A DNA stretch of 64,000 nucleotides from Siphonodentalium dalli (lineage: Eukaryota > Mollusca > Scaphopoda > Gadilida > Siphonodentaliidae), in contig CP136069.1 of the NCBI GenBank assembly GCA_032622095.1, positions 103,072,278 through 103,136,277 on the forward strand, given 5' to 3'. The notes under the pieces were generated by a model, which was not told the DNA's origin, searched no databases, and saw nothing but the letters and a program-made list of their open reading frames with translations. Shown here piece after piece: positions 14,701 to 27,651 of the stretch; within the stretch, counting starts at the first letter, position 1, and each line of letters starts with the position of its first letter. The position numbers and the translations under genes are program-made.

Positions 14701-15167
14701 GGTCGTTTTCCGTTTATTTCGAAATACTCAGAAACTGATTGCAGTAGGAACGCGAAATCTCTAGCGAATGTAGGCATCGAAGGTTTACTAGATATAATGG
14801 TATCCGGATTTCCGCCCAATGTTTCTTGGCGGAGTTATGGCCCTTTTGCGATTATTTTTCATTGTTATTATTATTATACTTGACACTTTTGTAATCACTA
14901 TTACTCGAAAAGTACAAGAAGTAGGACACCAAAACTTGGTAAGTAGGTTGGGGTACATGAGTTCTAACCATATGGCCCATAACGATTTTGTCCGCGCTTT
15001 CACCGAGGAGTTATCTCCCTTTATTTGAAAAAATGTCATTTTATTATCTCGGAAATTATAAGAAGCAGAGCATCGAAAATTAGACCGTATGCACATCTCG
15101 ATATGCACTACTGCCCACGGGCATAAAAACTTGTGTCCGCGCTTTCCCTGAAGAGTTACTGCCCATA
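2701..15167. repeat. Satellite array, short (~1434-bp) unit type
   Basis: Eight complete near-identical units follow a partial one. Using the 'acttgtgtccgcg' phrase as the start, units begin at 3652, 5086, 6523, 7958, 9392, 10826, 12260 and 13694, and a final partial unit starts at 15129. Lengths are 1433-1437 bp and differ mostly in A/T homopolymers. The array ends near 15167, where the 'gagttactgcccata' phrase runs into unrelated DNA. The units resemble the long type but lack one ~297-bp subunit. A 106-codon minus-strand frame and a 69-codon plus-strand frame recur once per unit. Two units break the former with the same 1-bp deletion, so I do not treat these as genes. Confidence 0.95.
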
Positions 15168-15372
15168 AATAGGGACACACTACACACCAGGATGAATAAA
15201 CCAAGTGTTTTTTGTTTTTTTTTGTTTTTTTTTATAAGTACAGAGCTCTAAACTTTTTATAGCATATTCCGAATTGGACGAGAAATTCGGACTCGAATAT
15301 ACCGCTTAAACATGTTTTTACCCAGGACTTTCCGTGTTACGGGGTACGGAAATATTGCAACTATTTTTCCCG
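15168..15372. other. Unique-looking spacer, no gene seen
   Basis: This is the right-hand junction of the satellite array: T-rich DNA with poly-T runs near 15205-15233. No coding or RNA gene is apparent. Confidence 0.6.
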
Positions 15373-16170
15373 CCAAATCCAAACCGGCTGATTAAAGAGC
15401 AAGATAATGTCGTAGCAGGTACGTTGACATACTTTATGTACGTCCCAGAAGTTTGACGGCTATACTGTAAATGTAACATGCCCAACGGAGAATGCGTGTC
15501 AGGGTGGGTTGAGACATTTGGAAAATTCCACGAAAATTGCAAAGGGGGGAAATTCAAACATCGAGATAAATTTTTTTAACGAGTACATCTGATGGCTAGT
15601 GTTCACGCGCATCTAGAGGGCGATTTTCTAATTTTCAGATGGAACGGTTTACTCGTGACAACACTATATATCATAAATGTGTTTACTTATGTAGTCTATC
15701 ACTAACCGATTTTTAGCCCCAAATCCAAACGGGCTAATGTAGAGCGAGTTTCTCGCAGGCGCATGTAAGCCGGTATACTGTAGGTACGCCTACTAAATTT
15801 GACCGCTCTACTATAAACGCAACCTGCTCAAGGGAGTGTTTGTGTCGAGTGGGTTCAGATTTGGCAAATTCCACCGAAGATCAAATGGGGAAAATTACTC
15901 CGAAAATCAGATATTGAGATACAAACTTTTCGACGAGTGAGTGTGATAAGTAGTATAGAAACGCAAGATTAGGACGCTTTTTAAAGATTTAGATTGGACG
16001 GTTTAACCCTGGTAGCGTTTAACGTTGTAACGGGTGATATATAATACTCAAATTCAAACCCTCTCTTCATGACGCAAATTCAAACGGACTTGTCTAAAAG
16101 CAAGGCAAATGCATGAACATGCTCACCGATATACTATACAGGTATGTCCGCTCTACTATAAAAGTAACCT
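15373..16170. repeat. Diverged tandem repeat, ~350-bp period
   Basis: Three degenerate units start with 'ccaaatccaaac' at 15373, the same phrase at 15719 and 'gcaaattcaaacgg' at 16074. Each start is followed by a 'cggctgat/gggctaat' phrase, a 'ggtatactgta'-like phrase and 'ctactataaacgcaacct'-like DNA. Spacing is 346 and about 355 bp. The third unit runs into Helitron-like relic sequence. No coding content is seen. Confidence 0.7.
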
Positions 16171-16171
16171 A

Positions 16172-16577
16172 TTGTTACGATTTGACCTGTCCAAAACACT
16201 CCCCGGACAAAAGTTTTCCTAGGTATCAAATTTTGTCGAAATCCGTTCGTTTTACCCGATTTGACCTTGAACTGACCATTTCGAAGGTCAATGTTAGGTC
16301 GGGCCACAATTGGACCCACCCAAAAGACTCCCCGGATAAAAGTACCCCTAGGTATCAAATTTCGTTGAAATCAGTCTGTTTTGCCCTATTTGACCTTGGA
16401 TTTACATTTTTGAACGCCAAGGTCAGGTCGGGGGTCGCGATTTGACCCGTCCGAAACACTCCATGAATAAAAGTACCCATATTTATCAAAGTTTGTCAAA
16501 ATCCGTCCAGCAGTTTTCCCGGTCATAGCTAACAGACAAACAAACAGACAGACAGAAGTCCCAAAATATATATTAAA
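16172..16577 (-). mobile_element. Helitron-like relic (partial)
   Basis: On the minus strand this begins in an AT-rich tract with 'ttttgggacttctg', then TCTG/TTTG repeats, then 'gaccttgaa'-rich DNA like that in the neighbouring Helitron-like elements. The other end fades into the ~350-bp repeats, so only part of an element is visible. It abuts the CTAG end of the next element at 16578. Confidence 0.45.
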
Positions 16578-17328
16578 CTAGCAGGTGGACCCGACTTCGA
16601 CCGAGCTCTTTCCCCTTTGGTTTTCGGCGAATTGCGCGATTTGACCTTGAATTGTCAATTTTGAAGGTCAATGTAAGGTGGAGTCACGATTTGACCCGTC
16701 CAAAACACTGCCCGGAAAAAAGTACCCGACAGAAGTACCCGTCGAAATCCATCCTGTTTTACCCGATTTGACCTTGAAGTGATCACTTTGAAGGTCAAGG
16801 TCGGGTCGGGGTCACGATATAACCCGTCCAAAACACCCAGTGGACAAACGTAACCATAGGTATCAAATTTCATGGAAATCCCATCAAAATTCCCGATTTT
16901 ACCTTGAATTGACCCGATTTAAAGGTCACGTCGCACGGGCAAATGAATAGGCGTATGAGACTCCCCATACTAAAGTATCCCTAGACACTAATTTTAATTG
17001 AAATCCACGGCGTTTGACCTTGAAGTGACCCGATTTCAAGGTCAATGTCACGTCGCACGGGCAAATTAATAGGCATATGCCACTCCCCGGCCGTATGTAC
17101 CCCCACATACCAAGTTTCATCAAAATCCCGTGATATTCCGGCGTTTGACCTTGAAATGACCCGATTTCAATGTCAAGGTCACGTCGCACGGGCAAATTAA
17201 TATGCCTATGCCACTCCCCGACCGAAAGTACCTCCACATACCAAGTTTCATCGATATCGGTTCGGCCGTTTTCGAGTTCATCGCGATCACACACACACAC
17301 ACCCTGATCTTCCAAAATGGATAATAGA
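16578..17328 (-). mobile_element. Non-autonomous Helitron-like element (family H1)
   Basis: On the minus strand the element starts with 5' TCTATTAT and 'ttttggaagatc', followed by a GTGT microsatellite. It continues through several 'tttgaccttgaa...ttcaaggtca' inverted motifs and ends with a short hairpin (ggtcgaagtc-like) followed by CTAG and a T. A 5' TC, a 3' hairpin close to CTRR and a T after the end are Helitron hallmarks. There is no Rep/helicase frame, so it would be non-autonomous. An RTE- or SINE-type 3' module is an alternative. Confidence 0.6.
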
Positions 17329-18764
17329 TTTAGAAATGACAATGCAAGTGCACCATCGGATCAAAAGGCACCAATATGCATTCGTATAAAGAGGAACACA
17401 TACACACGCATAACACTCACATGGGATGGGATGGGATGGGATACCATGGAAGTATATCTGATTCCATGGAATCTGACCTCTAGTTATAATTGTTGTTAGA
17501 GTGAACATGGCAGTAAAGTTGCCGCATTCGTTACCTAACGGGTGTGTAGTGGTTGCTATGGACATACCCACATTTGAAAGCATACCATATGTATGAGTTT
17601 CTGGTAATTTAACTGATATAACTGTTTCATGATATGGTATGAGTTTTGGGAAATTTGCATGATATAATTGTTTCATAATATGTCATATTATGCTCATATT
17701 GACAATAATACATAACTAAAGGTTGTTGTGTTGTGTACTGACGCATTCTCGTGTGGCAAATTGGTATTGAGGTTTCATTGTTGCTAGGTAACCACCTACC
17801 ATTGACAAATCTTCTTTAAACTGACAGACTGTTCAGTTAGTTTTATCAGAATCACATACCTGTGTGGAGTTTACTATTGTTTCTTCCATGATTCGATTTT
17901 TGGAATACATTTTGATGAGACATGTAAAAATATTGACCCACATTTATGTCGATACCACCTGAACCCCCTCCATGGAATCCGACATTTGCACTACATTTGA
18001 CAATGGCATCAATGCAGAACACTCTATCACGGTGTGGTAGAATCCGCATACCAGTTGCTATACGGTATGAACTAACTGTGTTTCTTTCATATCCATGCCA
18101 TAACTACATATATGTCAATACATGGTCATGAGTCATTTACAAGTCTATAGGAGCTCGTACATGAGCGTGGACTATATATTTCAGATTGAGATACCATGAA
18201 CTACCCTTTGGAACCGGTGACTAATACCCATTTACATGGGTAGCCATGGGCCCATTACCAACCCACAGTTACTAAGGAACAGCACCCAATGACGTGTCTT
18301 AACTACTGTGTCCATGTCATAGAAAGGGGCCTGGGCCGATGATATACTATTTAGGGTTCGTTCTATTGATTTGCCTGGGTACATGTCATGTGTACATAAC
18401 TATAGACACTTGTGTATTTGCACTACATGTGGTGTTACTTTAAACATATTTTATTTGTAATAATACAAAGTGGATTGGGGCACAAGTTACATAACTTAAT
18501 GAGCCCCTCTCCAGTATACATTGTTACAAAATTACATAATTGACAAAGTGGCACAATAAGTAACTTATTTACAGCTGTGTGGAATGTGAGAGAATGGTGA
18601 CTGGTGAATGATGATCTTGCGGATCGTTAGGAAAGGATGATGTAAGGTGGTGGGGGTGCCAACGTCGATTGTGTTTATTTAAAACATTGTTATGGCCGAG
18701 CAAGTACCAGGTCGAAAAAAACAATAAACAACAATAAACTTATTAATTAAGTTAATATCATTTG
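17329..18764. other. Gene-poor AT-rich stretch with 'ccatgg'-type quasi-repeats
   Basis: The stretch is rich in 'ccatgg', 'tacatatatg' and 'gatatggtat' words and has a short 'gggat' run near 17421-17440. The part next to the LINE fragment (about 18590-18764) may be LINE 3' untranslated sequence. No convincing gene is seen. Confidence 0.5.
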
Positions 18765-19421
18765 TCAGAAACGTTTAGTTTCCGTAATAAAATGTTGTAC
18801 TATTTTGAACAATTTCACATTTTGTTTTATATCTATGTTTTGGATGCCAGAAAGTAAATCATTCATATGTGTTAATTTGAGTCCTTCTCTGTGTAGCGAA
18901 TGATACATTTCTATTCGTTCTGATTGGTACAGGGAACACATGAAAAGGTAATGATATGCATCTTCGCATTGGTTGCCGCATGCGCAACGTGGGCTGTCAG
19001 ATATGTAGTTTTGGAATTTATCAGACTTTAGATCACTGCAATAGTTCCGTAATTTTGCGTGAAGTACGTTACATTGCCTGCGTCCCGTGTAGAAATACCT
19101 CGGGGGTCTAGTGACGGGGTCAATTATTCTAAGATACGTTTTGAAATCTGAAATTGTGGGGGCATCCGTTATTACGGACGGCATGTCATTCCACGCTTTT
19201 ATGGTTGAAGGGAAAAATGACTTTTTGTAATTCTCAGTGTTACTGAAATATGTGTAGAATTTTTCGGGATATCTGAATTCATACTCTGATATGTCAGCTA
19301 TTCTGGGTGGTAATATGTTTGTGAGATAAATAGGGGCATTCCGATTGATAATGTTGTACATAGTTTGTAATTTGTGTAATTCACGCCTCCTTCTCAGTGG
19401 GGGCCAGCCATTGTGTTTATA
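18765..19421 (-). pseudogene. 5'-truncated LINE (non-LTR retrotransposon) ORF2 C-terminus
   Basis: About 218 codons are open on the minus strand up to a stop at 18765. A methionine occurs at 19361, but the homologous-looking frame continues upstream (NGWPPLRRRRELHKLQ) to an in-frame stop at 19422-19424, so that methionine is not a true start. The protein has the arrangement typical of the region after the reverse transcriptase in LINE ORF2: a 'WPPLRRRR...YNIINRNAP' entry, an 'FFPSTIKAWNDMP' block, then 'YFYTGRRQCNVLHAKLR'. A cysteine/histidine knuckle follows, CACGNQCEDAYHYLFMC. The reverse transcriptase and endonuclease domains are missing, so this is a dead fragment. Family assignment within LINEs is uncertain. 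Confidence 0.8.
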
Positions 19422-20559
19422 TCAGAGACTGTGGTGTTCATATGGGTCCATAGCGTATGCGTGGCTGTGGTTATAACATAGATAGTCATGGCACATGTAC
19501 ATTCATGGGATGGGTTCATGTTTTACATATAAATGTCTTGTAATAAAGTCATAACTAAATCAGCCTGGATACATGGGCTGTCCATAGTGGCCCGTCTCAA
19601 TTTCCTACCTATATGAGCCTGGGTCCATAGCCAAGCTATGGTGGTGCACACGACCAATCGATAGGGACCTTCATGCTATAGGGCGTTGGTCGAATGGCTG
19701 AAAACGGACGTACGTATACGGTATTCATATAGTATAGAGACGTGGATCCATGCACCAGCATATATGTGAATCTATGAAATGATTGATAACGCCGGTGCGT
19801 AGCTTTTATTTAGGGACATGTGGCCATGTCCTACATATAGGCACCTGTATCACTGCATACATCATAATAGTCACTTGTGTATTAACACTATTTAAACTTG
19901 CCTGGGTCTTTGGTGTAGATATATCACGTACGAGGGGTGGGTCCATATCCTACATATAGACAAACACCTGCTTATGCCTGGGTATAATTCAATATGGCAT
20001 ACATATATCGGCATTGGTCCATGGCCTACACGTATGGATATGTGTCCATGGCCAACATACAGTGCCATATGTGTATGGGCTATTTATAAGGCCCCCCCCC
20101 CATCCTTAACTTTCGTCTATGTGGCATCGGTCCAATATCTATATATAGGTTGGTCTGTCATAAAACTGTCTCATATGTTCATACCATATATAGGTTCCTG
20201 AAGCCATGGTGCACTAATCTATTGTGCATCGGGCTTGGTCTATGGTATCTTAGTACATGGTCTATCTGTGGGCACTTGGTTATTTGCACCATGTAACAGT
20301 GTCATGGTCATGATCATAGATATCATACATGTATGGTTATATGAAGCGGTCTGGTTCATGGACTATACATATCCTACGTACATAGCATATATGTATGGAC
20401 ATGGGTCCTGTGAGTATATATGTGCCTGGGTTCCTAACCTAACTATTGTAGGCTAGGGCCATGGCTAACATATTGGTGGCTGACCCTAGCTATGTTCTTC
20501 ATATATAGTAGAGTTGGTCCGTGACTTACATTATATAACTAGCTGTCTGGGTCTATGGC
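19422..20559. repeat. Degenerate short-period quasi-repeat ('catggcctacatata' words)
   Basis: Phrases such as 'ggtccatggcctacacgta', 'ggccatgtcctacatata', 'gtccatatcctacatata' and 'ggttcatggactatacata' recur at roughly 40-70-bp intervals with heavy divergence. There is a poly-C run at 20092-20101. Open frames here follow the repeats and are not convincing genes. Confidence 0.5.
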
Positions 20560-21140
20560 TTATATAACTATTATGGCCATGCCTCATATTAAATATAAGC
20601 AACAACTTTTCAACTCTCACTTTGAATTCCCGATATCTAAACTGATGGACCACAACGGATAAGTGTACCCATATTCTGGTTAGACTCACACTAACAACAT
20701 TTATAATTGTTTTCACCATAAAAACGTTAATACTACCATAATATCAGTCATATGTGCATGTTTGTATTTCGGGTGTGACCCTGGCAACAGTTACCACTCA
20801 TATAAGTAAGAATTATATGGGGTTTTTTCCAGCCATCTCAACTCTAACAAGAACTATTCTAATTGCTTTCAACACAAAAGTGCTATTAGGTGTAGTTTAG
20901 TTTGTTAAAGCTACCATAATATCAGTCATATGTGCATTTTTAGATTGTGTGTGCGTCCCTAGCAACCGCCACCCATTGTAAGTAAGTAATATGGCAATTT
21001 GTCAGTCAGGTCAAAACTGACAACAAATATGTTCACCATAAACATGCTACACGACGTAGTTTAGTTTGTTAGAACACGTATAATATCAGTCATATGCATT
21101 AATCCGATGCCGGGTAGTTGCCTAGCAACCGTTGCTAAGA
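20560..21140. repeat. Diverged tandem repeat, ~165-180-bp period
   Basis: The phrase 'aatatcagtcatatg' recurs near 20739, 20918 and 21081. Each copy is followed by a 'cctagcaaccg'-like phrase, and the interval carries 'gtagtttagtttgtta' and 'caccataaa' words. A fourth, weaker unit precedes the first. No coding content is seen. Confidence 0.6.
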
Positions 21141-22740
21141 AGAGCCTGTTGCAAATGACGCCACATGTGAAAATGAGCAGTAGCGTATAAGGAACATATG
21201 TGTCAAGTTTCATGCTTGTATTGCCCTTTTCACAGTTGGTGTGTTTTCTACAACAAGCACTTGGGCTAGCGGAAGGACAAAATGTGACGAGAGCCAGTTT
21301 AGGGGATAGGGTTATTTTTTACAAGTATTGACCACTTATCATAGGTATAGTTGCTAATCCCGCATATTATGTTGGAGGAGTGATATCTGTGCAGTTTTTT
21401 AAACAAATTGCTTGCGCCTACGTAATGAATAGCCCGAGAAATTTGACATCGAATAATACAGATTGTCTGAAAAAATTGTCATTTTTTGGGTTCATTATGT
21501 TATTTTATATCCATATCTGCGAAATTCATTCAAATCCCCCCGTTGAATTTGTATCTCTGGTTCGAGAATTGTGTATTGAACAATATTGAGTACATTTGGT
21601 ATATGTTTCGGCTGAAAAATTGTTATAACATCCCATTATTCCTATGATTGTGAAAAATATATAAGTTTTTATTTTTTTATGAAAAAAATAGGTTAACTCC
21701 GAAAGCTCAACTCCGATTTTAGGGGACTTTTCGTGACGCATCCGCGATGTTATGGCCTAAATAATATTAAAAAAAATCAGCTTTCCGGGATTTATTTCCT
21801 TACTTTTCCCCTTTCACGCCTAATGTGCCTGGACTATACACCTTTCAATAGCAAGGGAATGATTACTTACTCTCATGCGCGTAAATATTGTACGGTCAGT
21901 TTGGGAAGGATTGTGGATAAGGTTGGTTCTAACTCGAAGTTTCGTTTGAAACGGCTTTTTCTCTCCAGATTTCGAAGTTCTACCAAGCATCTGACCCGAA
22001 AATCTTCAACATGGTTTGTCTAGAGCTGTCTTTTGAATTAAATGAGAGTAGTAAGAAGAACGCCACTACTCTGACCTCTAGGATTTTGAAGTTTGAGTAC
22101 CAGTTTTTCCGCTATATGTTGTTCAAAGACCACGTCTTGTAATAAACTGCTCGTGCAACATGAGGAAATTTTAAAAGCGTAGAAAGCCATTCTATACAAA
22201 GCGTAAATATATAACGGATATATAGCTTCCTAGTTCAGATCGGACAGCATTATTAAATGCATATTTTCCAACTCCAAGAATATCTTTGCAATGTGATATA
22301 CATGAACTTTTTCACACGAATAAAGTTCTTTACTGTGTTTAGTTATTCCTGTTGCCCAAATTTCATTTCCGTTTTAGAGGATGGGTTTAATTAATTTATC
22401 ACATAATTAGCCCCTAAACCCGACCTCGTATTTTTAGTGAGACACGCGTGTATTATCGGAACGTGCAGTGCATTATCCGAACGCGCAGTAATGCCGGAAA
22501 TTTTTCAGTTCTGATTATTAGAATATAATTATGTGTTGGGTTATTTAGTTTTGACTGTGAGATAAACATGGGCTGATCAATTTTAAATTGAACTATACTT
22601 TTTCTTGCAGGTGTCTTTACTTCGTCCTTGGTTGTGATAAGGAAATCAATGTTAATTGTTTTAAAAACCCCAGCCGTTTCGAGACCGATTTTCCTTGCTG
22701 AAATATGATTATGTGATAATTCTCTCTCAAATTCGTCGCA
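21141..22740. other. No gene recognised
   Basis: AT-rich sequence without recognisable domains, repeats or RNA genes. The short frames of 69-96 codons have no familiar motifs. Confidence 0.5.
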
Positions 22741-22745
22741 AATTA

Positions 22746-22839
22746 TACGAAATTTATTAACCTCATCTGCTAAATTCGATTCGATCCTCGCTAAAGTTCG
22801 GTCGAATCGAATTTAGTGCACTCGGTTAATAAATGTCGT
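22746..22839. repeat. Cruciform-forming inverted repeat
   Basis: Perfect 15-bp inner arms (ctaaattcgattcga and its complement) flank a 17-base loop. Outer arms near 22747-22762 and 22824-22838 (aatttattaacc / ggttaataaatg) extend the fold with mismatches. It could be a small foldback element remnant. Confidence 0.7.
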
Positions 22840-23094
22840 ATGGGGGTTGCGGTTTCAATTTATGGTATATTGAATTAATAAAATTAATTACTTAACAACA
22901 AAATACCATCAATAACACAGAACATGGCATTCGGAAAATAAAATGACACAATGCATGTACTTTACCCTAATTTCAAAAGGCACAGTATGTATCTACAATG
23001 TGCAGCGGCATTTTTATAATTGATTTGATTGGTTGGGGTTTAGCGTCGTTTTAGCAACAAAGCCATATCACGACGCGGCAGTTTTAACATAGTG

Positions 23095-23345
23095 AAAACT
23101 ATTATTGTGATGATGACAGTGACTATGGTGATGAATATGCGACGATGATGATTTATGATGGTGATTATGTTGGTGACGATGACGAGAGCGAAGATAATAC
23201 GATGGTGGTGACGACGACAAAGGCGACTGCCATTGACGGCGATGATAACGACGATGATGATGATGGTGACGACTATGAGGATGGTGATATGGAGTATGAC
23301 AACAATTATGGTGATGTATAATGGTTATAATGATGAGAATAATAG
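23095..23345. repeat. Degenerate GAT/GAC/GGT trinucleotide repeat
   Basis: Long runs of gatgatgat-, gacgac- and ggtgat-type triplets. The His-rich minus-strand frame over it (about 96 codons) is a by-product of the triplet repeat. Confidence 0.85.
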
Positions 23346-25011
23346 TAAAAATGGGCACCCCATTACCATAAGAAAATGCAAGCCACCAAACAGTGGCCCC
23401 GTTTTGTAAATAAATGTATATATGTTACTTATTACTCTGTGTTCGCCCCTCAATTGTGGCGTTGAGTTAAATAAACATTAAAATTCACGTGGGATTTCTG
23501 AAGAAATCCACTTAGTATGTCATCAAGAAATGAATGTAAATATTCGCTATTATAGATTTCGTTATTTACCTGTTATCCTTCGCTGCTCTAGAAATTAAAC
23601 ACATCCAGACGAATGACATCTTGATAAGGAAAAAGGTGGTATATAATCGAGACAATGCTATTTCCTCATCGGTAATGGGTTGGGTATTTTTTACAAGGAA
23701 GCGAGCACGCGACGTCCTTATGATTCCGGCTAAACTTCCACAAATGCGTGTGTTGAAGCATGCTGGCCTTTGTGATTGAACGGCATAGCTTTAACTCTCT
23801 TTCTGCCGCTATCGCCAGTTCGTTGGCGGTCCTTTGTGTGCATGTGCGCAAAAAATAAATTAGATGTAGTGCGGGATTTCATACACGACAATCAGGTTCA
23901 TCATGTGTGGTACAGTTGTTCATTGATTCGTGTATATATTATTTAAATACAAAACCGCACACACACGACCCCGCCCATTCATATTCGCCAGTCTGGACTA
24001 TTTAATAATCCGGAAAGCTTTTGTTAGAGTGTTTGGCAATTAGAGGTTATTACTTGGTTAAATACCGGCCGTGATATCAGCCAGAGATAAATTCATAGCA
24101 GACTGAGACCGGGGCCATATTCGCCGACTTGTTCTATTTCACAAGTTCTGGTCCGCCTCAATACTATTGACACACAGTTAGTGGTTAAGAATCAACAAAC
24201 ACGGACGATTAGTGCAATGATCGCATGAAAAAAAAAACCCACTTTCTGTTGTCTTCGACTCTTAGCGAGTATATATAAAAAGGATAACTTGAGTTCTTTA
24301 TAGCGCGTCCGACTTGTAATGGTGTCAACTCACTAGCATTAATTCACCGCCCTCCATGCAGAAGATTAGTGAGTCTCACGTAACAGTGGCTTGGTTGATT
24401 AAGCGATATCTGGCTGTTCTCACCTGGACGCGAAATAGGAACCTAGCGTGTTGGGCAAGCGAATATATATTTCTGGACGACACCCCCGTGTGCTTTGCTT
24501 TTGCTCACTCAATTTTTCGAGAACATCACCCACTAGTATATATAGTTCCTGGCATTCCACGCTGAAAAAACATATGCCGGTATATAGTAGAAAATGTCAA
24601 TGAAGCATATAGGATTGAACAGAATTTAAAATAAAATCAGTGTCATTCTCAATATGCTCGCGATATGGAGGGACCACTGTCGGTCAAAATCGAGGACCAA
24701 GATGTCACTAAAAGCGGACAGTGCAGTAAATATGCGTAGCACGTAAGGAATTATGATGAGTTTTCGCGTGTATTTATATGTATCTGAGACTGATCAATTG
24801 GACTGCAAATGTCATCTGAAATATGAATCCATAACATGTTCGAAATAGCGTGTACATATCTATTCTGAACCGATTTTAATTTAAATTAATTCAACATCCA
24901 TCTCAGCATTCAAATTTGCGATTCCAAAAAGGTGAATTTCAAAGGTGATAACGTGATGCCATGCAGCAACCGGATATTCGTTTAGTATTAACATATATAT
25001 ATATATATATA
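23346..25011. other. No gene recognised
   Basis: Mostly unique-looking AT-rich DNA ending in a TA tract at about 24991-25011. No domain, RNA gene or element end is recognised. Confidence 0.45.
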
Positions 25012-25727
25012 CTAGAAGGTGACCCGACTTCGTCCGGGCTTTGACCTTGAATTGACTATTTTGAAGGTCAAGGTCAGGTGGGGTCAAACACCAACACCCC
25101 AAAAATGGTGGAAATCGGCCCAGCGGATACCGGGAAATCGGCCCAGCGGATACCGAGATACCGTATGCATCAAATTTCGTCCGTAAAAATCCGCCAGTTT
25201 AACCCGATTTGATTTCCATTCAAGTATATAAACGCGCCTCATATACACACGCTCATTAATTATTAAGTTTCAACGTAAAGATAAATTACCATCGGTGCCC
25301 GAGATATCGCCAAGACGTCTGAAACAGTCAAATGCATCGGCCGGTTAAGCGTTAACGTGATCTAACGTTATGACCTCTAACGACGTCATAGAAGTTACGC
25401 ATTGTTTTTATCCTGATGGAAGCTATAGTACCACTTCTTCTTGATAATTGAGGCAGATAACTAAAACGGATACATACGCATCATATATCGTTGGAAAGAG
25501 GAAACACGAAAGATTCTCACAGTCCCGTAACACAGCGTAAAAACAGATTTGACCTCGGCGCGTGAAAAGTTGACCTCGGATCTGAAAATTAATATGCCTA
25601 TGTCACCCCCGGCCGAAAATACACCCACATACCAAGTTTCATCGAAATCGGTTCTGCCGTTTTCGAGTCCATCGATTACAGACAGACAGACATATATACA
25701 CCCCCCACACACACCCCGATCTATATA
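25012..25727 (-). mobile_element. Non-autonomous Helitron-like element (family H1)
   Basis: In minus orientation the 3' end is CTAG at 25012-25015, preceded by the 'ggacgaagtcggg' hairpin. The body shares long segments with the elements at 31622 and 37561: a 'ctgggccgatttcc' duplication, 'gatatcgccaagacg', and the 'accaagtttcatcgaaatc' region next to a TCTG microsatellite. The 5' end near 25727 is eroded. It lies directly beside a second copy in the same orientation. Confidence 0.6.
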
Positions 25728-25729
25728 TA

Positions 25730-26486
<757 letters not shown>

Positions 26487-27648
26487 CACATATAGACCAC
26501 ACATGCAGGACGAACACTACGAAGTATCAACGATTTGTTATAATCATGTTATTTTACAGACTTTATGACTCGTTCCCACTCGAGTAGACCGTTACACGAC
26601 AATGAAACCGAATCATCTTATTGAATACAGATATCGTACAGCTATACATTACACACTGTCTTGATTTTTCAAGAGTCATCAGATAATATTGTGACGATTC
26701 TATTTTAACCCCAAACATCCATACACATATGATCACAATGGATTATGTGTGGCACACTTGTGTGCCTTCTCATCTGGAAGCCGATAGGCCTGTCACCTCT
26801 TTATTGTGTCTATGTAACACATGTGGTCAGCATGAGCTTACCAAGCTACAACAATACGTATACACAAAATCAGACTCAAAATTGATTCTCCAATCGCCGG
26901 ACGTGTTCGGTGTGACACAGTATACATTTTAAATACCCAATACATGCATGTATATACATATATAATCGTGGCACATGCAAACAATACAGATCCCTCGTGT
27001 ATTTCGCTGTATGGACGCACGAGTATGCGTGTTGGGGCGTCATACTGGGGTATTCGTTCGTAGTTGCGCGTTGGTTGGTGGGGTTTTGGTGCATGAGGGT
27101 GGAGTGGCTGTCATTCGGATATATATGAGTGGTGTAACGTATACACAATGCGCTTGCCAATACACCATTGAAAATAATAACACAATGCATTTAACAGTTA
27201 CATGTAGGAACCCAGAATCGCCCTTTTGGTTATCGATTTACCCTTGGGGTATATACATACTATATATACAACATACTTACTGCTATTGGTATAATATACC
27301 TTCACTGTGAAACAAATTTATACGGGCATGATTGTTATGTCACACGTAAATTACACTATAATTTATAAACTTTCTAATGCAGTTCTTGGATCACATGCAG
27401 TGGGCATAATATTTACATAAGACTTTACTATGTTATCATATATGTTGTATATACTGTAATTGATATGTATGTTTAACCGAAATGAATCTTATCTTATCAG
27501 CGGACTCCGTCTGAGCATGCATTTCAGAGTTTGGTTTATAATTCTAACCAACATTGTTATGGATGTTCAGCGTCACTATGACTCAAGTCGTATTGTTCGC
27601 ATATTTAATTTTCGGCCAGGGACCACCTAGCTACGTTCCTTCTAACTC
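26487..27648. other. No gene recognised
   Basis: AT-rich DNA with no recognisable domain, terminal repeat or RNA gene. Confidence 0.45.
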
Positions 27649-27651
27649 ATG

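Noticed and set aside
3311..15204. Recurring 106-138-codon minus-strand and 69-codon plus-strand frames, one per satellite unit
   Set aside because: The units are nearly identical DNA, so frame recurrence carries no coding evidence. Two units break the longer frame with a 1-bp deletion, and there are no protein motifs.
23068..23358. His-rich 96-codon frame
   Set aside because: It is generated entirely by the GAT/GAC trinucleotide repeat.
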